From: Pardosa pseudoannulata
Lineage: Eukaryota > Arthropoda > Arachnida > Araneae > Lycosidae
Assembly: GCA_032207245.1 (NCBI GenBank)
Contig: CM063501.1
Location: forward strand, 59,333,170-59,397,169
Direction of reading: 5' to 3'
Length of the DNA stretch: 64,000 nt
The stretch's first letter is position 1. Every line of letters starts with the position of its first letter. Both the position numbers and the translations under genes were made by a program. The notes below the pieces were generated by a model. That model saw only the letters and a list, made by a program, of their open reading frames with translations, had not been told where the DNA came from and did not search any database. Shown one piece after another: positions 23,799 through 43,500 of the stretch.

Positions 23799-24819
23799 TA
23801 GTAGAACATCATAAAATGAGATAAAAGTGTTAAATGATCAAAATAAGAATCCAAATATAATGAAAATATGACAACAAAACCATGGAGTTTAACTAAAAAG
23901 TAAAATTTGAGATAACATTTAACTGTTCACAGCCATATTCTAACATATTATTTTACGAAAGTAGTTTGCTTTCTTACTTCTTCTTGCACTTGATTATGTT
24001 AACTTTCGTTACAAATTATGTTAACTTTCGTAACTTTCGTTATTCTTCTCTACAAATCCTGTACTGTTACAAATTTAATGAATCAACTATATTTTGTATA
24101 CTGAGGATATACGTTTTAGGTAAATTAGGTACGTTAGTAGTATACGTTATGGTAAAGTAAGGTTGAATTTTCCCTACTGTCGAAAAGAAGAGATAATCTA
24201 CTATATATTCTAGTTACGCAAATTTAAAGAGCATTGTGTTATTACCAATTCTAACAGACAGCTGATTTCCATACTTAAATTCCTAACAAAAAGATTCGAA
24301 AAATAGGAATTCTGAGTCCCCCATTGTCCCTTTTTATGGATATTTATTGTTCATTATTCCAAAATATCCTAACTATTCCTCCTCAACTCATTCTCTTTCA
24401 AACATTTTCCGTATATTCATATCTGCATTAATAAATGTCAATGAATATTTATTATTTTTTAAAAGGATTATGTTCTACGAAGATTAAAGTATGACAGTAA
24501 CCATAAAAATTTTCAAAGTAAAACAAATTTCCGTTTTAAAGATATAGCCATTGGCTAAAAATCATAATGAAGCTATTTTAGTAATTCTTAGAGTTCTAGG
24601 GAAATATTTTATGAAAGTATTTAAATTTAAGAGGTTAATACACCATTTATTACGTGTACCTTTTATCCTAGAGCCATAGAGTTTTTAACGTCCCTAAAAG
24701 GCCATTAAAAATCTAAATATGTTTTAGCACTAAGTACACCTTTTTCTCTGGGAAACGAAGTTAGATTTAGGTTAGTATAAAATCTAAGTACATTTTTTTA
24801 TTCGTGTTTGTTTCACACC

Positions 24820-26036
24820 AACATATGAATCACAATATTGAAGTCTTGAAATACCAAATAAAATAAATTTTATTATTATTAATACTTGCCATAAGAATAT
24901 TAATATTAAAAATAATGTTCTTATGATAAGTATTAATAAAAATAAATTTAAAAAATTGTAGAAAATAGGAAAACTCTTGAAAAAATAAAGATATTAACAA
25001 TAAATTAATGATATAAAAAATTTTTAAACTACGTTTTATGACATTTATAGTAGATCCTCATAAAATTAGATAAAAGTGTTAAATTATTAAAATAAGGATC
25101 CAAATTTAATAAAAATGTGAAAACGAAACCCTCGAATTTATCCAAAAATTAAAATGAAAATTTGAGCTACCATTTAACTGTTAACAGCTGGATTCTGACA
25201 TCCGCTACAGTGAAAAATGTCTGCTTTCTTACTTCTTCTCGCACTTTGATTATGTTAACTTTCGTTAAAAATTTTTCTTTGCTACAAATCCTGTACTATT
25301 ACAAATTTAATGAATAAACTATATTTTGTATAGTGAGGAAATACGTTTAAGGTAAATGAGGTACGTTAGTAGTATACGTTAAGGAAAATTAAGGTTGAAT
25401 TTTCCTTTCTCTCGAAAAGAAGAAATAATGTACTATGTTTTATGGTTACGTACATTTAAAGAGAATTAAGATACAGCTGATTTCCATACTTAAATTTCTA
25501 ACAGAAAGGTTCGAAAAATAGGAATTAAGAAACACCCATTCTCCTTTTATATGGATATTTAATGTTCATTATTCCAAAATATCGTAACTATTCTTCCTCA
25601 ACTTATTCTCTTTAAAATATCTTTCGTTTATTCATATCTGCATTATAAATTTCAATGAATATTTATTATTTTTTAAATGATGATGCTCTACAAAGATTAA
25701 AGCATCATAGTAACCATAAAAATCTTCAAAGTAATACAAATTTCCGTTTTAAAGATATAGCCATTGGCTAAAAATCATAAATAATGACGCTATGTTTAGT
25801 AATTTTTAGATTTCCAGGGAAATATTTTATGAAAGTATTTAAATTTAAAAGGTTAATACACCATTTATTACGTGTTCCTTTTATCCTCGAACCATAAAGT
25901 TTTTAACGTCCCTAAAAGGCCATTAAAAATCTAAATATGTTTCAGCACTAAGTACACCTTTTTCTCTGGGAAACGAATTTAGATATATGGTAGTATAAAA
26001 TCTAAGCACTTTTTTTTATTCGTGTTTGTTTCACAC
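24820..26036. repeat. Tandem duplication at 23-26 kb, right copy
   Basis: Direct repeat of 23072-24819 without the Tc1-like insertion. The orthologous position is the uninterrupted TA at 25048-25049. Landmarks kept in both copies include GTTAACTTTCGTTA, AAGGTTGAATTTTCC, AAAGATATAGCCATTGGC, and AGTACACCTTTTTCTCTGGG. The duplication ends at TTTCACAC, where the downstream sequence becomes unique. Confidence 0.9.
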
Positions 26037-27070
26037 AAAAGTTTTACCAAATATAAAATATGTTCTTTTAAAATAAAGTTTTCATACGAAATAACAATAA
26101 TGACTAGTTATTCTTTGAAGTTTAATGCAATAAAATATTGTTGCGACAATATCCGATTCAATGATAAATAACAAAATCTTTATAACAATAACATTTTCGA
26201 GTCCCGACGAGTTTGCGTATAGTATAACCACAATGTCGATGCAACGAGATTCCTTACTGTAATAAAGATTTGTAAAACGATAAATTGCTTACGAATGATT
26301 ATGTTTTTCTGTTCCTCCGCGTTTCAGATTTGGAATACTGTAAAAAGAAGGCGCGGAGGAAGTTTTTAGAGAACATAATGAAATTATGATTTTTTGTACA
26401 AGTTAAGAAAGAAGATATTTTCTCCAAAATTTTTGCTAAAAAAGAAAATGATGATATAGAAGACTGCAATGTAAATATAGATTATGTCCATTCTTTATTG
26501 AAGTTCTTTTATCTTAAAGTACTGTTTCAAGCCTTCTTCAACATATATTGCTTTTTTCATGATTTGCATTCTAATCACATTTTCGTAATCGAAAAACTGT
26601 GAAGAAATTAAGATATAAACAAAAATGTCTTTAAAAGAGTTGTATGGTATCTGAATTGCTTTCCATACCATTTAGTTATTTTTCAGTTTTTCTATACTTT
26701 AAAAAACTTAACAATCTTATGCTTAAAAAATATTTCTATTTTATAAAAAATATGTCATACGCCGCAAATGAAGCAATCTCTCAGCTTCGTCAATAATAAA
26801 TTCAATCGTAACAGTAATTAGAAATATTTGTAGGTAAAAGCCATAATTTCATAAGAATAACATAGTTGTCTTTTTTTACTGAAGAACTGTAAAGGATTAT
26901 TGGAATCAGTCATATTTCCGAAATCATCTTGTTTTATATTTCCCAAAGACAATTTCGAGATATATAATAGTTTTAACTCATAAACTAAATTCTAATACGT
27001 GCAAGTTTTCTGCTATTTACTCATATTACTCTGAATTACACTTACATAAAACCCCATACGTGCAGTTATA
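26037..27070. other. Unassigned AT-rich DNA
   Basis: No gene or element recognised. A slightly GC-richer patch near 26190-26370 has no identifiable features. Confidence 0.55.
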
Positions 27071-30389
<3,319 letters not shown>

Positions 30390-30397
30390 CCCTAAAC

Positions 30398-30966
30398 CAG
30401 TGATCGGCAAAGTTATTAGCCAAAGAGCAGAATTTGAACATACAAAACAATTTTTAAAAAAATTGGGAGCCAAATCTGCGTGTTTAGTAAATTTTTACTA
30501 CACTAAATAAGTAGTGCACTAAAAAAAACTAATGAGCGAGCATGCTTGTGGTACCTTTGTATCACACCGGAGTACGTTCAAAACATAAGAATAATTTCAG
30601 TCGGTAACTTGTACATGGTTTGTGTTTATGCTTCGAAAACCAGTAAAATTAAATTCGATGATCGTTACATATTTTTGCAAAAATATAAAATTTTATTACC
30701 TATCTATCTTTTAACTTAAGCAAAAAATTATACAAGTTCTCGATTTACAAAAGAATTACCTATCTATCTTTTAACTTAAACAAAAAATTATACAAGTTCT
30801 CAATTTATAAAAGAATTTCAATTTATCAAATAAGGTGTAATTTTATTTTATCAAGTTTTTTTTAATGAAAATATTATTGCGCCTTCCGTGGATATTTGTT
30901 ACAGAGCCGCACTTAAGGAGCCAGAGAGCCACAAGCGGCTCTGGAGCCGCAATTTGCCGACCACTG
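30398..30966. mobile_element. 569-bp hAT-type MITE with perfect 8-bp TSD
   Basis: The ends are CAGTGATCGGCAAAGTT (left) and CAGTGGTCGGCAAATTGCGG (right, reverse complement), flanked by the identical octamer CCCTAAAC at 30390-30397 and 30967-30974. These termini and the repeated GAGCC(A/G) motifs inside each end are typical of Charlie-like hAT elements. No transposase is present. The interior contains a 60-bp near-perfect tandem duplication starting ATTACCTATCTATC at 30695 and 30755. The intact TSD gives unambiguous boundaries. Confidence 0.92.
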
Positions 30967-30974
30967 CCCTAAAC

Positions 30975-34712
<3,738 letters not shown>

Positions 34713-34742
<30 letters not shown>
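34713..34742. repeat. (TA)n microsatellite
   Basis: About 15 TA units. Confidence 0.9.
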
Positions 34743-34747
<5 letters not shown>

Positions 34748-35038
34748 CTCAAGGCTCAAAATATATCTGGATCCTAAAATATGTTTAATATATTAAATGC
34801 CAAAAATATTCTCAACAGCATACAAAATATCCCTAAAGTTACATTTACTATATTTATATAAAATTTTCATTCTAATTCAATGCGTATGGTGGCTTAAATT
34901 TACAATTGTGATTGAAAAAAACATATATCAAAAATTCTTATCAATTCCTAGATATATTATAGAATATTATATCTAAATCATAATAAAAACCTGAAACACA
35001 TAAGGAATTTATATACATATTATGTAATTAATTGTACA

Positions 35039-35042
<4 letters not shown>
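34743..35042. other. Unassigned AT-rich DNA
   Basis: About 300 bp with nothing recognised. Confidence 0.6.

Positions 35043-35109
<67 letters not shown>
35043..35109. repeat. (TA)n-(TG)n microsatellite
   Basis: TA units followed by GTGTGTGTGTGTG. Confidence 0.95.
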
Positions 35110-35176
35110 AAGATATTTAATCTTGAACTATGGCACAATGGTGTAAATATATAGCCACTACTATCTAAGGGTGCAT

Positions 35177-36793
<1,617 letters not shown>

Positions 36794-37667
36794 GTTTAAT
36801 GAGGCCTGAGAATTTGCCAATGTGTTTAAGCATCAGGGTTGCCAAAAATACCAGAATGCGTTTAAGTATCATGGCTGCCTAATCTAACAGACTTTTACTA
36901 ATTAGACACGACATATTGTTGCCTGAAACTTAAAAAACACAATTCTCATTTTACAGTGTAATACATTAAATAAACTATAAACTGTTTCAAAATTCGTAAT
37001 AAAAGGTCTTCGTAAAGTCTTGCACATGTCACGGAGAACTACATTACTAACTTTCCTATCTCTAACGAGGTTTAATGAGGACTGAGAATTCGTCAATGTG
37101 TTTAAGTATCATGGCTGCCCAAAATACCAGAATGCGTTTGAGTGTCATGGCTGCCAAAACTAACAGAACTTTACTGATTACACACGACATATTGTTGCCT
37201 GAAACTTAAAATAAATTCTCAATTTACAGAGTAAAATATTAAATAAACAATAAACTGTTTCAAAATTCGTAATAAAAGGTCTTCTTAAAGTCTTGCATAT
37301 GCCAAGGAGAATCATATGAATAACTTTCCTATCTCTAACGAAGTTTAATGAGGTAGTTTAATGAGGACTGAGAATTCATCAATGCGTTTAAGTATCATGG
37401 CTGCCAAAAATACCAGAATTCGTTTAAGTATCAGAGCTCCCAAAAATTCCAGAAAGCGTTTAAGTATTATGGTTGACAAAAATATCAGAACTGTACTGAT
37501 TAGACACGACATATTGTTACCTGAAACTTAAAAAAATAATTCTCATTTTACAGTGAAATCTATTAAATGAAAAGAAACTGTTTCAAAATTTGTAATAAAG
37601 CATCTTCGTAAAGTCTTGTACATGTCACGGAGAACCACTCTACCAACTTTCCTATCTCTAATTTTTA
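36794..37667. repeat. Tandem array, three units of about 280 bp
   Basis: Units start GTTTAATGAGG at 36794, 37070 and 37356. Each carries GTTTAAGTATCATGGCTGCC-type sub-repeats (about 44-46 bp, two to three per unit), ACACGACATATTGTTGCCTG, CTGTTTCAAAATTCGTAATA and ACTTTCCTATCTCTAAC. The units differ by 10-20% by eye. No protein-coding frame is conserved across them. Confidence 0.88.
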
Positions 37668-38317
37668 CCATTTACGAGCAATTGTGTTTGCATGCACCGA
37701 CGCTAAGCATATTCTACATCTGACATCAGTAAAAAATGCTTCCCTTTCCATACCCTTTTCACAATTTTGTTCTTTATGTATTTTCTTGTTCATTGAGGAT
37801 TTATTCTCTCTATGAATACATAAAATGCGACTTCTCTTTGAATATTTTATTTTGAATAGTATAAGGCATAATTATTTTTTCGAATGAATAAATAAAAACT
37901 ATTTATTTTATAGTAAACAAACTTTTTAGCCGTAATAACATAAATTCGTTAAACACACACAGCTAAAAGCTTATTATTCTTGAAAAGGGAAACATTTGAG
38001 ATTATCAAAGGAAATATGTAAAGGAAATGAGTATTGAAAAACAGAATAACAGATATAATAATGTTATATTAATGCAGAGACTATTTCCTTTATTTCTTTA
38101 TGAGTTTAAATCCGTCACTTTTTTAATCTTTTTCTTCTTAAATACCTTATTAAACATTTCCTTATAGAAATAAGGCAATAAGAACTAGTCCTGCAAATAT
38201 TTTATTTAAAAATTTAAACTGAGCAAAATTTATAAAATATATGTAATGAATAATTTAAAATCTAGTTTAAGGTTATTTTTAAAAGTAAGTTACACATGTA
38301 TTCCGTTATGATTTGAG
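37668..38317. other. Unassigned AT-rich DNA
   Basis: No gene or element recognised. Confidence 0.6.
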
Positions 38318-38611
38318 TTATTAATAAATGCTTAAATTTATTAGTAAATCATTAATAAAGACGAAACATTATTTTAAATTTATTATTACATCATAGGTTC
38401 ATTTTAAATGAATTTTAACAGTCTGATATAAATATTTTAAATATATGCGTATGAAAATTCCATCAATTCTTTTGAAGAAAAATAAAGTAAGTCTCAATTA
38501 TTATCACACACAAGCTAACTTTAATGATTCAGAAAAGTCATAAAATCTTAGTTATCAATAATTGCTTAAAATAATAAGTAAATCAGTAATAAATAATTAA
38601 TATTATTTTAA

Positions 38612-38677
<66 letters not shown>

Positions 38678-39360
38678 ATAGCATAGGTTAGTTTTAAAGG
38701 AATTTTAACAGTCCGATGATTATAAGAGGAAGTTATAAATATTTTAAATATCTGTATATGTAAATGTCATCAAGTCTTTCGAAGAAAAATAGAATAAGTC
38801 TCAATTATTATCACACACAAACTAACTTTAATGATTTAGAAAAGTCATAAAATCTTATTAATCAATAAATGCGTAAATTAATTATTAAATCATTAATAAA
38901 GATAAAATAATATTGTAAAACTGTTTTTATAGCTTAAGTTAATTTTAAATGAATTTTAACTGTCCGATGATTATAAGATGAAGCTATAAATATCTTAAAT
39001 ATATACATATGAAAATTCCATCAATTCTTTCGAAGAAAAATAAAGTAAATCTCAATTATTATCACACACAAACTAACTTTAATGATTTAGAAAAGTCATA
39101 AAATCTTAGTTATCAATAAATGCTTAAATTATTAAGTAAATCATTAATAAATAATTAATATTATTTGTAAACTGTTATTATAGCATAGGTTCATTTTAAT
39201 TGAATTTTAACAGTCCGATGATTATAAGATGAAGTTATAAATATTTTAAATATTTGTATATGTAAATTTTATCAAGTCTTTCGAGGAAAAATAAAGTAAG
39301 TCTCAATTATTATCACACACAAACTAACTTTAATGATTTAGAAAAGTCATAAAATTCTTA
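38318..39360. repeat. Tandem array, about four units of 251 bp
   Basis: The anchor TCTCAATTATTATCACACAC recurs at 38492, 38799, about 39050 and 39301, a period of 251 bp except for one 307-bp unit. That longer unit holds a (TA)n-(TG)n microsatellite at 38615-38673 that its neighbours lack. Other shared blocks are AACAGTCCGATGATTATAAG and TTAGAAAAGTCATAAAATCTT. No coding potential. Confidence 0.9.
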
Positions 39361-39719
39361 GTCCACTCTGAATACTACTTTCAGGATTTGCTGTTAAAAT
39401 CTCCTAACAAGATTTTCACCAAAATGTCGTAAACGCAAACATTAAATGAACTTACGAAACTGAAGTAAATTGGATTTTCTCGTTTAGTCATTCAGCATGC
39501 ATTTTCTTCAAATAGTTTTCACTAATACAGTCACTCATACGAGTTTATCCATTTTATATTTCTTTTTGTGTCCATATGTTTAACAGCAAGATTTTCCTCA
39601 GAATGCAGTTATTGGATCTTTGTGCATTATTTGTTTCTTTTTACTAGAAATGAGTGCACCATTGAAAATAAATAAATGGAAACTAACATAATATAGAAAC
39701 GAAATAAAATTTCAATATG
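39361..39719. other. Unassigned DNA
   Basis: Nothing recognised between the 251-bp array and the Tigger-derived satellite. Confidence 0.6.
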
Positions 39720-40514
39720 CAGAAGATTCCGATTAATGTGATCGAGGTTAATGTTATCAATCGCTTATTGTTATCGAAATCACTTGGCCCGATTTTCTCT
39801 ATTCACTTGTATGTTAAAATTATCGTTTTATGTGATCGTTACATCGGTTAATGTTATCAGTTTTCGAACCTCATTTTAACTGGCAAAGGAATATTCACAA
39901 TGTATTCAGATGGAACCCATCCTTTCTTTTCCATCGCTGTTGTTTGCATTTTTGAAAATTCTCCCTCTTCCACCTCGAGAAATGGAAAATGAACAAAGGA
40001 GTGGGGTTACTTGTTCCTGAAATTTTTCGGAAATACGCACAACCTGTTGGTGGTCAGTGGTTGTCAGATAAGTAGAAGGACATACATTCTTATCGGAACT
40101 GAGAAAGAACGTATTCACATTTTATGCCTTGCTGACGTACATGCTGCTTGTCCATATGCAAGCCAGAAAGCGAAATGATTTAACGTTAAAACAAAAGATC
40201 GGAATTTTAATTTGTTATGCCAGGTTGGTTATGATTACGAACAGTTTATCAGTGAGTTCTTGGGGAAAAATGTCGACAGTCAACAATTAATATTTTTTTT
40301 TAATTATGCATACAATTTTTATGTTTTAAAGGATAATATACATAAATGCAAGATAATATAAGGTGTATTTTTTCATTTCGTTTTGAAATTTAGTAAGTGT
40401 GAATTAAAGGGGAGGGGGATTTAACTAAATTTGCATATCGTTTTTTGTTATCAATCGTTTAATGTTATCAAATTCACAGTGTCCCAAACTGATTACATTA
40501 AGTAAAGTCCACTG
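39720..40514. mobile_element. pogo/Tigger-type MITE, founder-like copy of the satellite
   Basis: This 795-bp copy has both ends: a decayed left end CAGAAGATTCCGATTAATG and a right end whose reverse complement is CAGTGGACTTTACTTAATG. The consensus from the other copies is CAGTGGATTCCGCTTAATG. Each subterminal region carries several GTT(A/T)ATTGTTATC-like motifs. The interior contains a short sequence resembling the transposase N-terminus. Right-end flanks are TA in most copies. It is the only unit of the array that retains a left end, so the array probably grew from it or from a close relative. Confidence 0.75.
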
Positions 40515-43500
40515 TATATACAACAATATACATGTACATATAATCAATATACATATAAACAATAATAATCCCAATATACTTATTTTACATCACACATTAG
40601 ACTTCATTTTCATTAACTCAAGGGGCAGAACAGAGCGGCTGGAACATAAATAACTATTTAAATTTCATAATTATTACAAAAAACAACTAATAAATATATT
40701 TGATTGTGTTTACTTTTACAACACTATTACGAAAATATTTTTAGTGATCGATTAGTACAATTCACTTGCTGTGAAGGTCATTCTATATTTGTAACATTAT
40801 ATTTGTAGTTTTTATCGATTGGTTTATTCGACACCGCAGTAATATTCCTGATTTCAAGTTTTTTACTATGTGCTTTCTTTTTACTATGTTAAAATTATCG
40901 TTTTATGAGATTGTTACATCGGTTAATGTTATCGGTTTCAGAACCTCATCTTAACTGGCAAAGGAATATTCACAATGTATTCAAAAGGTATCCATCCTTT
41001 CTGTTTGTTCGCTGTTGTTTGCATTTTTGAAAATTCTTTCTCTTCCATCTAGGGAAATGAAAACTGAACAAAGGAGTTTGATTACTTGTTCCTGAAATTT
41101 TTCGGAAATATGCACACCCTGTTGGTGGTCAGTGGTTGTCAGATAAGTAGAAGGCCATACATTCTTATCGGAACTGAGAGAGAATGTATTCACATTTTAT
41201 TCCTTGCTGACGTACATGCTGCTTGTCCATATGCAAGCCAGAAAGCGAAATGATTTAACGTTAAAACAAAAGAAGGAATTTTAATTTGTTATGCCAGGTT
41301 GGTTATGATTACGAGCAGTTTATCAGTGAGATCATGGGAAAAAAATGTAGACAGTCAACAATTAATATTTTTTTTTAATTATGCATACAATTTTTATGTT
41401 TTAAAAGATAATATACATAAATGCAGGATAATATAAGGTGTGATTTTTCATTTTGTTCTGAAATTGAGTACGAGTGAATTAAAGGGGGGGAATTTATCTA
41501 ATTTTGCATATCGTATATTGTTATTAAAATCACGGTGTTCCAAACTGATCACATTAAGCGGAGTCCACTGTATATACAACAATATACATGTACATTAATC
41601 AATATACATATTTTACAGCACACATTAGACTTCCTTTTCATTAACTCAAGAACAGAGCGGCTGGAATATAAATAACTATTTAAATTTCATAATTATTACA
41701 AAAAACAACTAGTAAATATATTTGATTAACTTTACTTTTACAACGTTATTACGAAAATACTTTTTAGTGATTGATAAGTACAGTTCACTTGCTGTGAAGG
41801 TCATTCTATATTTGTAATATTATATTTGTAGTTTTTATCGATTGGTTTATTCGACACAGCAGTAATATTCCTGATTTCAAGTGTTTTACTAAGTGCTTTC
41901 TTTTTACTATGTTAAAATTATCGTTTTATGAGATTGTTACATCGGTTAATGTTATCGGTTTCAGAACCTCATCTTAACTGGCAAAGAAATATTCACAATG
42001 TATTCAGAAGGAATCCATCCTTTCTGTTTCTTCGCTGTTGTTTGCATTTTTGAAAATTCTTTCTCTTCCCTCTAGGGAATTGGAAAATGAACAAAGGAGT
42101 GGGGTTACTTGTTCCTGAAATTTTTCGGAAATAAGCACACCCTGTTGGTGGTCAGTGGTTGTCAGATAAGTAGAAGGCCATACATTCTTATCGGAACTGA
42201 GAAGGAGCGTATTCACATTTTATGCCTTACTCGCTTATATGCAGTTTTTCGATATGGAAGCCAGAAAGCGAAATGATTTAACGTTAAAACAAAAGATTGG
42301 AATTTTAATTTGTTATGCCAGGTTGGTTATGATTACGAACAGTTTATCAGTGAGTTCTTGGGAAAAAAATGTAGACAGTCAACAATTAATATTTTTTTTA
42401 ATTATGCATACAATTTTTATGTTTGAAAAGATAATATACATAAATGCAGGATAATATAAGGTGTGATTTTTCATTTTGTTTTGAAATTTAGTACGTGTGA
42501 ATTAAAGGGGGGGGGGAATTTATCTAATTTTGCATATCGTATATTGTTGTTAAAATCATGGTGTTCCAAACTGATAACATTAAGCGGAGTCCACTGTATA
42601 TACAACAATATACATGTACATTAATCAATATACATATTTTACAGCACACATTAGACTTCCTTTTCATTAACTCAAGAACAGAGCGGCTGGAATATAAATA
42701 ACTATTTAAATTTCATAATTATTACAAAAAACAACTAATAAATATATTTGATTGTGTTTACTTTTACAACACTATTACGAAAATACTTTTTAGTGATCGA
42801 TTAGTACAATTCACTTGATGTGAAGGTCATTCTATATTTGTAATATTATATTTGTAGTTTTTATCGATTGGTTTATTCGACACAGCAGTAATATTCCTGA
42901 TTTCAATTTTTTTACTGTGTGCTTTCTTTTTACTATGTTAAAATTATCGTTTTATGAGATTGTTACATCGGTTAATGTTATCAGTTTCAGAACCTCATCT
43001 TAACTGGCAAAGGAATATTCACAATGTATTCAAAAGGTATCCATCCTTTCTGTTTGTTCGCTGTTGTTTGCATTTTTGAAAATTCTTTCTCTTCCATCTA
43101 GGGAAATGAAAACTGAACAAAGGAGTTTGATTACTTGTTCCTGAAATTTTTCGGAAATATGCACACCCTGTTGGTGGTCAGTGGTTGTCAGATAAGTAGA
43201 AGGCCATACATTCTTATCGGAACTGAGAGAGAATGTATTCACATTTTATGCCTTGCTGACGTACATGCTGCTTGTCCATATGCAAGCCAGAAAGGGAAAT
43301 GATTTAACGTTAAAACAAAAGAAGGAATTTTAATTTGTTATGCCAGGTTGGTTATGATTACGAACAGTTTATCAGTGAGATCTTGGGAAAAAAATGTAGA
43401 CAGTCAACAATTAATATTTTTTTTAATTATGCATACAATTTTTATGTTTTAAAAGATAATATACATAAATGCAGGATAATATAAGGTGTGATTTTTCATT

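Larger units (their letters stand above)
23072..24819. repeat. Tandem duplication at 23-26 kb, left copy
   Basis: The block starts AACATATGAATCACAATATTG and ends GTGTTTGTTTCACAC. It is repeated directly by 24820-26036 with moderate divergence: single substitutions and short indels throughout. Without the 501 bp added by the Tc1-like insertion and its duplicated TA it is about 1.25 kb. It has no coding potential of its own; the 64-codon frame at 23966-24160 is not preserved in the right copy. Confidence 0.9.

Noticed and set aside
36794..39360. CRISPR-like array
   Set aside because: Repeat units of 250-280 bp with no short conserved repeat plus unique spacer pattern, in a eukaryotic context.
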